Shown here: piece after piece, positions 1 through 6,942 of the stretch
Layout: every line of letters starts with the position of its first letter
Position numbering within the stretch: the first letter of the stretch is position 1
Source: an uncultured Ideonella sp.
Lineage (GTDB): Bacteria > Pseudomonadota > Gammaproteobacteria > Burkholderiales > Burkholderiaceae
Assembly (NCBI GenBank): GCA_946479475.1
Contig: CAMLGG010000197.1
Span: forward strand, 1-10,073
Reading direction: 5' to 3'
Length of the DNA stretch: 10,073 nt
Notes under the pieces: model-generated
What the model was told of the DNA's origin: nothing
The model's database searches: none
Seen by the model: the letters and a program-made list of their open reading frames with translations, nothing else
Made by a program: the position numbers and the translations under genes

Positions 1-1030
1 TGTGGTCTGCAACGCCGACGAAGGCGACTCCGGCACCTTCGCCGACCGCATGCTGCTCGAAGGCGACCCCTACCTGCTGATCGAGGGCATGGCCATCGCC
101 GCGCTGGCGGTGGGCGCGAGCAAGGGCTTCGTCTACATCCGCTCGGAGTACCCGCACGCCATCGCCACCTTCGAACGGGCGCTGAAGGCGGCACGCGAGG
201 CGGGCGTGCTCGGCGCCTCGATGCTCGGCTCGGGCAAGGCCTTCGACATCGAGGCCCGCGTGGGCGGCGGCTCCTACGTCTGCGGCGAAGAGACCGCGAT
301 GCTGGAGAGCCTGGAAGGCAAGCGCGGCATCGTGCGCGCCAAGCCGCCGCTGCCGGCCATCAGCGGCCTGTTCGGCCGGCCCACGGTGATCAACAACGTG
401 CTCACCTTCGCCGCGGTGCCGACCATCCTGGAAAAGGGCGCCAAGTTCTACCAGGACTTCGGCACCGGCCGCTCGCGCGGCACCTTGCCCTTCCAGCTCG
501 CTGGCAACATCCTGCGCGGCGGCCTGTTCGAGCTGCCCTTCGGCCTGACGCTGCGCGAGCTGGTGTTCGACATCGGCGGCGGCACCCGCAGCGGCCGGCC
601 GGTCAAGGCCATCCAGGTCGGCGGCCCGCTCGGGGCCTACGTGCCCGAGTCGCAATGGGACCTGCCGCTGGACTACGACGCCTACACGGCCAAGGGCCTG
701 GTGCTGGGGCACGGCGGCGTGGTGGTGCACGACGATACGGTCGACATGGCGCAGCTGGCGCGCTTCGCCATGGAGTTCTGCGCCGTCGAGTCCTGCGGCA
801 AGTGCACGCCCTGCCGCATCGGCTCGACCCGCGGGGTCGAGGTGATCGACAAGATCGTGGCCAACCACAACCGGCCGCAACAGGAGAGATTGCTGCGCGA
901 CCTGTGCGACACGATGCTCGCCGGCAGCCTGTGCGCCATGGGCGGCATGACGCCGTACCCGGTCCTGTCTGCGCTCGACCACTACCCGCAGGACTTCGGC
1001 CTCGTCCCCGACGACCAGCAAGCCGCCTGA
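1..1030 (+). CDS. fdsB: NAD-dependent formate dehydrogenase beta subunit FdsB (NuoF-like), 5' truncated
   Basis: This is the diaphorase subunit of soluble formate dehydrogenase. It carries FMN and one [4Fe-4S] cluster and passes electrons from FdsA to NAD+ in the cytoplasm. The gene runs in from the left edge: the first full codon (GTG at 2) is an internal valine, not a start. About 342 residues remain, so roughly a third of a ~520-residue family member is missing. Visible in the fragment are the NuoF flavin/NADH-binding stretch near its start (CNADEGDSGTFADR), a glycine-rich GGGSYVCGEETA segment around residue 90, and the C-terminal cluster motif ESCGKCTPCRIGS. The cluster ligands are Cys265, Cys268 and Cys271 of the fragment, with the distal Cys311 in GSLCAMGG. 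fdsA starts 16 bases downstream. The alternative, NuoF of complex I, is unlikely because the next gene is a fused NuoG-formate dehydrogenase alpha subunit. Confidence 0.95.
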   Translation, partial: VVCNADEGDSGTFADRMLLEGDPYLLIEGMAIAALAVGASKGFVYIRSEYPHAIATFERALKAAREAGVLGASMLGSGKAFDIEARVGGGSYVCGEETAMLESLEGKRGIVRAKPPLPAISGLFGRPTVINNVLTFAAVPTILEKGAKFYQDFGTGRSRGTLPFQLAGNILRGGLFELPFGLTLRELVFDIGGGTRSGRPVKAIQVGGPLGAYVPESQWDLPLDYDAYTAKGLVLGHGGVVVHDDTVDMAQLARFAMEFCAVESCGKCTPCRIGSTRGVEVIDKIVANHNRPQQERLLRDLCDTMLAGSLCAMGGMTPYPVLSALDHYPQDFGLVPDDQQAA

Positions 1031-1046
1031 ACAGAAAGCGAACCCC

Positions 1047-3884
1047 ATGCAGCCCTTCAACGAAGTCGACTACGGAACTCCGAAGCGCGAATCCGCCGCG
1101 GAGGTCACGCTCGAGATCGACGGCCAGCAGGTGACGGTGCCCGCCGGCACCTCGCTGATGCGCGCGGCCATCGAGGCCGGCATCGGCATTCCCAAGCTCT
1201 GCGCGACCGACAGCCTGGAGCCCTTCGGCTCCTGCCGCCTGTGCCTGGTGGAGATCGAAGGCCGCCGCGGCTACCCCGCTTCGTGCACCACGCCCGCCGA
1301 GGCCGGCATGAAGGTCCGCACGCAGAGCGACAAGCTGGGCAAGCTGCGTCACGACGTGATGGAGCTCTACATCTCCGACCATCCGCTGGACTGCCTGACC
1401 TGCGGCGCGAACGGCGATTGCGAGCTTCAGGACATGGCCGGCGCGGTGGGCCTGCGCAACGTGCGCTACGGCTTCGAGGGCGCCAACCACCTGCAGGCGA
1501 AGAAGGACGAATCCAACCCCTACTTCACCTACGACCCGAGCAAGTGCATCGTCTGCAACCGCTGCGTGCGGGCCTGTGAAGAGACCCAGGGCACCTTCGC
1601 ACTGACCATCTCCGGCCGCGGCTTCGACTCGCGCGTGTCTCCCGGCCAGGACCAGGCCTTCATGGACAGCGAGTGCGTCAGCTGCGGTGCCTGCGTGCAG
1701 GCCTGCCCGACGGCCACGCTGCAGGACAAGAGCGTCATCTCGCTCGGCATGCCCACCAAGAGCGTGGTCACGACTTGCGCCTATTGCGGCGTGGGTTGCG
1801 GCTTCAAGGCCGAGGTCAAGGGCGAGCAGGTCGTGCGCATGACGCCGTGGAAGGACGGCAAGGCCAACGAGGGCCACTCCTGCGTCAAGGGTCGCTTCGC
1901 CTGGGGCTACGCGACCCACAAGGACCGCATCACCAAGCCGATGATCCGGGCCAAGATCACCGACCCCTGGCAGGAGGTGTCGTGGGACGAGGCCATCGCG
2001 CACGCTGCGAGCGAGTTCCGCCGCATCCAGGCCCAGCACGGCCGTGATTCCATCGGCGGCATCACCTCCTCGCGTTGCACCAACGAGGAGACCTACCTCG
2101 TCCAGAAGCTGATCCGCGCGGCCTTCGGCAACAACAACGTCGACACCTGCGCCCGCGTCTGCCACTCGCCCACCGGCTACGGCCTGAAGGCGACCTTCGG
2201 CGAATCGGCCGGCACCCAGACCTTCAAGTCGGTCGAGCAGTCCGACGTGATCATGGTCATCGGTGCCAACCCGAGCGATGCGCACCCGGTGTTCGCCTCG
2301 CGCATGAAGAAGCGCCTGCGCGAAGGCGCGAAGCTGATCGTCGTCGACCCGCGCCGCATCGACCTGGTCGCCTCGCCGCACGTGTCGGCCGACTACCACC
2401 TGCAGCTGCGCCCCGGCACCAACGTGGCGGTGATCTCGGCGATGGCCCACGTCATCGTCACCGAGGGCCTGCTGAACGAGGCTTTCATCGCGGAGCGCTG
2501 CGAGGAGAAGGCCTTCCAGCAGTGGCGCGACTTCGTCAGCAAGCCGGAGAACTCGCCCGAAGCGATGGAGGCCATCACCGGCGTGCCCGCAGCCGAGCTG
2601 CGAGGTGCCGCGCGCCTGTACGCCACCGGCGGCAACGCGGCCATCTACTACGGCCTGGGCGTCACCGAGCACGCCCAGGGCTCGACGATGGTGATGGGCA
2701 TCGCCAACCTCGCCATGGCCACCGGCAACGTCGGCCGCGAAGGCGTGGGCGTGAACCCGCTGCGCGGCCAGAACAACGTGCAGGGCTCGTGCGACATGGG
2801 CTCCTTCCCGCACGAGCTGCCCGGCTACCGGCACGTGTCGGACAGCATCGTGCGCGCCGAGTTCGAGGCCGCCTGGGGCGTGGCGCTGGCCGCCGAGCCG
2901 GGCCTGCGCATCCCCAACATGTTCGATGCCGCGATGGAAGGCAGCTACAAGGGCATGTACGTGCAGGGCGAGGACATCGTGCAGTCCGACCCCAACACCC
3001 AGCACGTGACCGAGGCGCTGTCGCGGCTCGAATGCCTGGTGGTGCAGGACATCTTCCTCAACGAGACGGCGAAGTACGCCCACGTGCTGCTGCCCGGCTC
3101 CAGCTTCCTGGAGAAGGACGGCACCTTCACCAACGCCGAGCGCCGCATCTCGCGCGTTCGCAAGGTGATGAAGCCGCTGGCCGGCCTGGCCGACTGGGAG
3201 GTCACGGTCAAGCTCTCGAATGCGCTCGGCTATCCGATGGACTACACGCATCCGTCGCAGATCATGGACGAGATCGCGGCGCTCACGCCGACCTTCCACG
3301 GCGTGAGCTACGCCAAGCTCGACAAGCTCGGCAGCGTGCAGTGGCCCTGCAACGAGGAGACGGCCGAGGACGGCACGGCCATCATGCACGTCGACGAGTT
3401 CGTGCGCGGCAAGGGCAGGTTCGTCATCACCCAGTACGTGGCCTCGCCGGAGAAGGTCACGCGCAGATTCCCGCTGGTGCTCACCACCGGCCGCATCCTC
3501 AGCCAGTACAACGTCGGCGCCCAGACGAGACGCACGCCCAACAACCTGTGGCACGACGAGGACCGGCTGGAGATCCACCCGCACGACGCCGAGGAGCGCG
3601 GCATCCGCGACGAGGACTGGGTCGGCATCACCAGCCGCGCCGGCGAGACGGTGCTGCGCGCCAAGGTGAGCGACCGCATGCAGCCGGGCGTGGTCTACAC
3701 GACCTTCCACTTCCCCGAGTCGGGCGCCAACGTCATCACGACCGACAGCTCGGACTGGGCGACCAACTGCCCCGAGTACAAGGTCACTGCGGTGCAGGTG
3801 AGCAAGGTGGCCCAGCCCTCGGAGTGGCAGATCGAGTACGTGCGGTTCAACGAGACGCAGCTCGAACTGCTCGGCAAGGAGTGA
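1047..3884 (+). CDS. fdsA: NAD-dependent formate dehydrogenase alpha (catalytic) subunit FdsA
   Basis: This is the molybdenum subunit (945 aa), which oxidises formate to CO2 at a bis-MGD centre. It has no Tat signal, so it is cytoplasmic. Domains in order: a plant-type [2Fe-2S] domain (Cys52, 63, 66, 80); a NuoG-type His-Cys3 [4Fe-4S] site (His112, Cys116, 119, 125); a two-cluster ferredoxin domain (Cys167/170/173/177 and Cys210/213/216/220); the molybdopterin-oxidoreductase Fe4S4 domain (Cys244, 247, 251, 279); then the Mo-pterin domains and a C-terminal dinucleotide-binding domain (from about residue 810). The Mo ligand is Cys372 followed by His373 (VCHSPTGYG), so the enzyme uses Cys rather than selenocysteine. 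The formate-orienting arginine is Arg573 in NPLRGQNNVQGSCDMG, which aligns with Arg333 of E. coli FdhF by motif. Length and layout match the FdsA/FdhA family. The ATG at 1047 follows fdsB by 16 bases with only a weak purine-rich ribosome site (AGAAAG). All key residues are present. Confidence 0.98.
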   Translation: MQPFNEVDYGTPKRESAAEVTLEIDGQQVTVPAGTSLMRAAIEAGIGIPKLCATDSLEPFGSCRLCLVEIEGRRGYPASCTTPAEAGMKVRTQSDKLGKLRHDVMELYISDHPLDCLTCGANGDCELQDMAGAVGLRNVRYGFEGANHLQAKKDESNPYFTYDPSKCIVCNRCVRACEETQGTFALTISGRGFDSRVSPGQDQAFMDSECVSCGACVQACPTATLQDKSVISLGMPTKSVVTTCAYCGVGCGFKAEVKGEQVVRMTPWKDGKANEGHSCVKGRFAWGYATHKDRITKPMIRAKITDPWQEVSWDEAIAHAASEFRRIQAQHGRDSIGGITSSRCTNEETYLVQKLIRAAFGNNNVDTCARVCHSPTGYGLKATFGESAGTQTFKSVEQSDVIMVIGANPSDAHPVFASRMKKRLREGAKLIVVDPRRIDLVASPHVSADYHLQLRPGTNVAVISAMAHVIVTEGLLNEAFIAERCEEKAFQQWRDFVSKPENSPEAMEAITGVPAAELRGAARLYATGGNAAIYYGLGVTEHAQGSTMVMGIANLAMATGNVGREGVGVNPLRGQNNVQGSCDMGSFPHELPGYRHVSDSIVRAEFEAAWGVALAAEPGLRIPNMFDAAMEGSYKGMYVQGEDIVQSDPNTQHVTEALSRLECLVVQDIFLNETAKYAHVLLPGSSFLEKDGTFTNAERRISRVRKVMKPLAGLADWEVTVKLSNALGYPMDYTHPSQIMDEIAALTPTFHGVSYAKLDKLGSVQWPCNEETAEDGTAIMHVDEFVRGKGRFVITQYVASPEKVTRRFPLVLTTGRILSQYNVGAQTRRTPNNLWHDEDRLEIHPHDAEERGIRDEDWVGITSRAGETVLRAKVSDRMQPGVVYTTFHFPESGANVITTDSSDWATNCPEYKVTAVQVSKVAQPSEWQIEYVRFNETQLELLGKE
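3876..3881 (+). promoter_or_regulatory. Ribosome binding site of fdsC inside the end of fdsA
   Basis: AAGGAG lies 8 bases before the ATG at 3890. It is formed by the last two sense codons of fdsA (Lys-Glu) immediately before the TGA stop. It is the strongest Shine-Dalgarno match in the fds part of the window. It fixes the fdsC start and suggests that translation of the chaperone gene is coupled to the end of fdsA translation. Confidence 0.75.
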
Positions 3885-3889
3885 CGGCC

Positions 3890-4720
3890 ATGCAGACCGT
3901 CACTCACGTCCCCGGCGCGGCGTCCCTGCAAGCGCTCGCCTGCCACGGCGGCGTGCCCCGCCTGGTCGACGACCTCGTCGCCGACGAGGTGCCGGTCGCC
4001 TTGCAGTTCAACGGCATCTCGCACGCGGTGATGCTGGCCACGCCGCTCGACCTGGAGGACTTCGCCTACGGCTTCTCCCTCGGCGAAGGCATCATCGACC
4101 GGCCGGGCGACCTGCACGACATCGAGGTGGAGCCGGCCGAAGAGGGCATGGTGGTGCACGTCGAGGTGGCGAGCCGCTGCCTCGCCCGCCTGAAGGAGCG
4201 GCGCCGCACCCTGGCCGGCCGCACCGGCTGCGGCCTGTGCGGCGTCGAGAGCCTGGCGCAGGCGCTGCCTCGCATCGAGTCCCGCGTCACTTCTTTGTCC
4301 ATCGACGTGGACGGTCTCTCGAAGGCCTTCGAGAGCATGCGCCGGCACCAGCACCTACAATCCGCGACCGGCGCGACCCACGCCGCCGCGTGGTGCGACC
4401 CTTCCGGCAAGATCCACTTGCTGCGCGAGGATGTCGGCCGCCACAACGCGCTCGACAAGCTGATCGGCGCACTCGCACGCAGTCGTACCGAAGCGCGTGC
4501 GGGCTTCTTCGCGGTGACCAGCCGCGCCAGCTACGAAATGGTGCAGAAGACGGTGCGCGCCGGCGTCGGCGTGCTGGCCGCCATCTCCGCCCCCACCGCC
4601 CTGGCCGTGCGCAGTGCGCAGCAGGCCGGGCTTTGCCTGATCGGCTTCGCTCGCGGCGTCGATTGGGTGGCCTACAGCCACGCCGACCGACTGATCCTCG
4701 AACCGACCACGACCACCTGA
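3890..4720 (+). CDS. fdsC: Formate dehydrogenase accessory sulfurtransferase FdsC/FdhD
   Basis: This 276-residue FdhD-family protein is required for active formate dehydrogenase. E. coli FdhD moves sulfur from IscS to the Mo-bis-MGD cofactor, and R. capsulatus FdsC binds bis-MGD and hands it to FdsA (established for the family). Visible here are the CxxC motif in GRTGCGLCGVES (Cys114 and Cys117), the conserved LREDVGRHNALDKLIGAL block around residue 182, and the TSRASYEMVQKTVRAG block near 205, all typical FdhD. The ATG at 3890 is chosen because it sits 5 bases after the fdsA stop and behind a good ribosome site; the same reading frame is open far upstream inside fdsA, but that stretch is not FdhD-like. 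Its place between fdsA and fdsD matches the known fdsGBACD order, which favours the name fdsC. A 20-base perfect palindrome lies inside the gene (4316-4335). Confidence 0.95.
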   Translation: MQTVTHVPGAASLQALACHGGVPRLVDDLVADEVPVALQFNGISHAVMLATPLDLEDFAYGFSLGEGIIDRPGDLHDIEVEPAEEGMVVHVEVASRCLARLKERRRTLAGRTGCGLCGVESLAQALPRIESRVTSLSIDVDGLSKAFESMRRHQHLQSATGATHAAAWCDPSGKIHLLREDVGRHNALDKLIGALARSRTEARAGFFAVTSRASYEMVQKTVRAGVGVLAAISAPTALAVRSAQQAGLCLIGFARGVDWVAYSHADRLILEPTTTT

Positions 4721-4725
4721 ACGCG

Positions 4726-4950
4726 ATGCACACCGAGCACCTCATCCAGATGGCCAACAGCATCGGCGACTTCTTCGCCGCGATGCCGGATGCCGAAGAG
4801 GCGCGCGCCGACCTGGCCGCCCACATCCAGAAGTTCTGGGAGCCGCGCATGCGCCGCGGCATCCTGGCGCATCTCGACGGCGCGCAGGGCGCCGGCCTGA
4901 ACCCCATCGTCCTGCAGGCGCTGCAAGAGCACCGCGCCCGGCTGGCGTGA
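4726..4950 (+). CDS. fdsD: Formate dehydrogenase delta subunit FdsD
   Basis: This is a small (74 aa), mostly helical protein with no cofactor motif. It starts MHTEHLIQMANSIGDFF and contains IQKFWEPRMRR, recognisable as the FdsD family. FdsD is the small subunit encoded at the end of fdsGBACD operons and supports assembly or stability of the FdsABG complex in the cytoplasm; its exact role is less well defined than those of the other subunits. The ATG at 4726 lies 5 bases after the fdsC stop with no clear ribosome site, so translation is probably coupled to fdsC. The stop codon overlaps the GTG start of the next gene. The same frame is open farther upstream, but those residues read as arginine-rich shadow of fdsC. 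Confidence 0.93.
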   Translation: MHTEHLIQMANSIGDFFAAMPDAEEARADLAAHIQKFWEPRMRRGILAHLDGAQGAGLNPIVLQALQEHRARLA

Positions 4951-6095
4951 AGGCTGCGGTCGCCCGCCTTCGCGCGCTGCCGGCGGCGAGCAGCTGGCGC
5001 GACTTCCTCCCGCCCGACCAGACGGTCGACGCGAAGGAGCGCTGGCGCGCCTCGCTCGGCGCGCTGCTGGGCGTGCTGCTTACCGCGCTGCTGTGCCACG
5101 CCTTCACGCCGCCGCACGGCGGCCTGCCCTGGCTGGTGGCGCCCATAGGCGCGAGCGCGGTGCTGGTGTTCGCGCTGCCCGCCAGCCCGTTCGCCCAGCC
5201 GTGGAGCGTGGTGGGGGGCAACACGCTTTCGGCGCTCGTCGGCATAGCCTTCGTGCAGATGATGGGCAGCACGCCCGCCTCGGCGGCGTTGGCGGTCGGC
5301 GTGGCGATCGGCCTGATGTTCGCCCTGCGCTGCCTGCACCCGCCCGGCGGCGCCTGTGCCGTGCTGATGGTCATGGGGGGCATAGGGGACCCGGGCTTCG
5401 CGATCTACCCCGTCCTGCTGAACTCGCTGCTGCTCGCGCTCGCCGGCGTCTTCTACAACCACGCCACCGGCCGGCCCTATCCGCAGCGCCACGCCCCGGC
5501 ACCCAAGGCCGACGAGCTCAAGCGCCGCTCGTTCACTGATGCCGACCTGGACGCGGTGCTGGCCCGCTACAACCAGGTGCTGGACGTCAGCCGCGAAGAC
5601 CTCCACATGCTGCTGGAGCAGGCCCAGATGCAGGCCTGGCGGCGCCGCTCGGGCCAGATCCGGTGTGCGGAGGTGATGTCCAAGGATCCGGTTTCGGTGA
5701 GCTTCGGCACGCCGCTGGAAGAGGCCTGGGCCCTGCTGCGCCAGCACCGCATCAAGTCGCTGCCGGTGGTCGACCGGGTGCAGCGCCTGGTGGGCATCGT
5801 GACGCAGGCGGATTTCATGCGCGAGGCCAAGGTCGATGCCCACGCCGAGTGGCCCAGGCGCCTGGCCTCGCTGATCCGGCCCACCACCACCAGCCACAGC
5901 GACAAGCCCGAGACGGTCGGCCAGATCATGGCGCGCCAGGTGCGCGTGGTGAGCCAGGAAAGGCCGATCGGGGACCTGCTGCCGCTGTTCTCCAGCACGG
6001 GTCACCACCACGTGCCGGTGATCGACGGCGAGCGCCGGCTCGTCGGGATGATCACGCAATCGGATGTCGTGCGGGCCCTCGCCCGGCACGAGTAG
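4947..6095 (+). CDS. HPP-family integral membrane protein with C-terminal CBS domain pair
   Basis: This 382-residue protein starts at a GTG that overlaps the fdsD stop (GTGA, 4947-4950). There is no Shine-Dalgarno and no in-frame ATG before the membrane region, so translational reinitiation is likely. After a short basic N-terminus, about four to five hydrophobic segments span residues ~32-170. They carry the family signature LHPPGGACAVL, with His131-Pro132-Pro133. A charged linker (~175-235) leads to two CBS domains: about 238-295, ending RLVGIVTQADFMREAK, and 322-382, ending RLVGMITQSDVVRAL. HPP proteins are poorly characterised; plant and cyanobacterial members have been linked to nitrite transport. 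CBS pairs usually bind adenine nucleotides and gate the attached domain. Seen: the architecture and the overlap with fdsD. Inferred: an inner-membrane anion (possibly formate) transporter or sensor gated by energy state. Three rare ATA codons set it slightly apart from the fds genes. Confidence 0.9.
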   Translation: MKAAVARLRALPAASSWRDFLPPDQTVDAKERWRASLGALLGVLLTALLCHAFTPPHGGLPWLVAPIGASAVLVFALPASPFAQPWSVVGGNTLSALVGIAFVQMMGSTPASAALAVGVAIGLMFALRCLHPPGGACAVLMVMGGIGDPGFAIYPVLLNSLLLALAGVFYNHATGRPYPQRHAPAPKADELKRRSFTDADLDAVLARYNQVLDVSREDLHMLLEQAQMQAWRRRSGQIRCAEVMSKDPVSVSFGTPLEEAWALLRQHRIKSLPVVDRVQRLVGIVTQADFMREAKVDAHAEWPRRLASLIRPTTTSHSDKPETVGQIMARQVRVVSQERPIGDLLPLFSSTGHHHVPVIDGERRLVGMITQSDVVRALARHE

Positions 6096-6104
6096 CGGCT
6101 ACTC
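6090..6104. terminator. Small hairpin across both convergent stop codons (possible weak bidirectional terminator)
   Basis: GAGTAG-CGG-CTACTC forms a 6-bp perfect stem with a 3-base loop. The left arm holds the TAG stop of the HPP-CBS gene (6093-6095) and the right arm holds the complement of the response-regulator stop (6099-6101). There is no T tract on either side, so a strong intrinsic terminator is not supported. It is the only hairpin I see between the two genes. Confidence 0.3.
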
Positions 6105-6803
6105 CACCCGCTTTTGCCGCAGCGCCATCACGGCGAGCTCGGTGCGGCTGCCGGCATGGAGCTTTTCCATGATGCGGCTGACGTAGTTCTTCACCGTGCC
6201 CTCGGCGAGGAAGAGCAGGCCGGCGATCTGCTTGTTGCTCTTGCCCTCGGCGATCAACTGCAGGACCTTGGTCTCCTTGTCGTTGAGCGACGAGGCCGGG
6301 TCTTCCTCCACCGGCGGCTGGTAGGTGGGCTTGGGCTCCAGCGCGGAAAGGCGGCGGAACTGGTCCAGCACCTTGCGGGCGATCTGCGGCGTCAGGCGCG
6401 ACTCGCCCCGATGCACGGCGCGTATGCCCTCCAGCACTTCCGTCTCGGTGGCGTCCTTCAGCAGGTAGGCCAGGGCGCCGGCGCGCAGGGCATCGAACAC
6501 GCTCTGCTCGGCCTCCATCGTCGTCAGCACCAGCACGTGCGTCTGGGGCAGGGCGGCGGTGATCTCGCGGGTGGCCGCCACGCCGCCCTTGCGGGGCATG
6601 TGCAGGTCCATCAGCACCACATCCGGGCGCAGGCGGCGGGCCATGTCTATCGCCTCGACGCCGTCGCCGGCTTCGCCCACCACTTCCATGTCCGGCTCCA
6701 GCGTGAGCATCAGCGCCAGGCCGCGGCGCACCAGCGCCTGGTCGTCGACGATCAGGACGCGGATGCGTTGTGGCGAAGGGCCTTTTTCCGGGGGCGTGTT
6801 CAT
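6099..6803 (-). CDS. NarL/FixJ-type response regulator (REC + LuxR HTH)
   Basis: This 234-residue DNA-binding response regulator has a receiver domain at about residues 13-130: acidic pair Asp20-Asp21 (VLIVDDQ), phosphoacceptor Asp66 in VVLMDLHMP, the switch threonine in VLTTM, and the conserved lysine in AYLLKDA. A proline-rich linker (~150-168) leads to a LuxR-type helix-turn-helix at about 170-234, with the recognition region SNKQIAGLLFLAEGTVKNYVSRIMEKL. The ATG (complement of 6801-6803) is preceded by AAGG at a suitable distance (CTAAGGCACG), which supports this start. The gene is divergent from a HisKA_3 sensor kinase, the usual partner class for NarL-type regulators, so the two almost certainly form a pair. 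It converges on the HPP-CBS gene with three bases between stops. The targets are not visible; the shared 139-bp upstream region and the kinase-transporter transcript are the natural candidates. Confidence 0.94.
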   Translation of the reverse strand: MNTPPEKGPSPQRIRVLIVDDQALVRRGLALMLTLEPDMEVVGEAGDGVEAIDMARRLRPDVVLMDLHMPRKGGVAATREITAALPQTHVLVLTTMEAEQSVFDALRAGALAYLLKDATETEVLEGIRAVHRGESRLTPQIARKVLDQFRRLSALEPKPTYQPPVEEDPASSLNDKETKVLQLIAEGKSNKQIAGLLFLAEGTVKNYVSRIMEKLHAGSRTELAVMALRQKRVE

Positions 6804-6901
6804 CGTGCCTTAGGGCCGGCGCTATGGTGGCCGGGCAGGTGTTCAGGGCAATATACGGCAGTGGATGCGGCAGCGGTATTCGTGCCGTCCACGAGGAGAC
6901 G

Positions 6902-6919
6902 ATGACCGGCGTCACTTGA
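6902..6919 (+). other. Possible five-codon leader ORF upstream of the sensor kinase
   Basis: ATG at 6902 encodes Met-Thr-Gly-Val-Thr-stop. It is preceded by GAGGAG (6893-6898), the best Shine-Dalgarno-like sequence in this spacer, but the gap to the ATG is only 3 bases, shorter than ideal. The strong GAGGAG cannot serve the kinase itself, because the kinase ATG is 44 bases beyond it and no start codon in the kinase frame lies at a proper distance. The ORF overlaps the hairpin at 6906-6930. It could be chance; nothing else supports its translation. Confidence 0.2.
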
Positions 6920-6930
6920 CCGAACGCCGG
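6906..6930 (+). promoter_or_regulatory. Inverted repeat (CCGGCGT / ACGCCGG) just upstream of the kinase start
   Basis: There are two 7-base perfect arms (6906-6912 and 6924-6930) separated by 11 bases, ending 12 bases before the kinase ATG. In the mRNA it would form a GC-rich hairpin over the translation-initiation region. As DNA it has the form of an operator dyad for a dimeric regulator such as the NarL-type protein next door. Sequence alone does not decide between these, and in GC-rich DNA a chance occurrence is possible. Confidence 0.35.
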
Positions 6931-6942
6931 CAGCAAGAACGA

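Larger units (their letters stand above)
6804..6942. promoter_or_regulatory. Divergent intergenic region between response regulator and sensor kinase
   Basis: This 139-base spacer must hold promoters for both the regulator (minus) and the kinase-transporter genes (plus). Its lowest-GC point is CAATATACGG (6849-6858). On the minus strand 6850-6855 reads TATATT, a five-of-six match to a -10 box, but I find no convincing -35 partner at the right distance, so no promoter is called. The kinase-proximal half contains a short leader-like ORF and a hairpin, listed separately. No other gene fits here. Confidence 0.5.

Noticed and set aside
2..1030. NuoF of respiratory complex I rather than FdsB
   Set aside because: The following gene fuses a NuoG-like region to a formate-dehydrogenase Mo domain with the Cys-His and Arg active-site residues. 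FdhD and FdsD follow it, and there are no other nuo genes.
603..3710. A 1035-codon open frame on the minus strand opposite fdsB and fdsA
   Set aside because: Its composition is rich in Arg, His, Ala, Val and Gly without any domain motif, as expected of the antisense of GC-rich codons with strong third-position bias. The plus strand carries fdsA with every cofactor ligand in place.
2075..3889. An N-terminal extension of about 600 residues in the FdhD frame
   Set aside because: The extension is arginine-rich shadow of fdsA. FdhD proteins are about 270-280 residues long, and the ATG at 3890 has a good ribosome site.
4287..6089. A 600-codon minus-strand open frame opposite fdsC, fdsD and the HPP-CBS gene
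   Set aside because: It has no recognisable motifs, is biased to Arg/Ala/His, and lies opposite three well supported genes.
6850..6855. TATATT on the minus strand as a -10 box for the response regulator
   Set aside because: It matches a -10 box at five of six bases, but no TTGACA-like element lies about 17 bases upstream of it, so it is mentioned only within the intergenic region.
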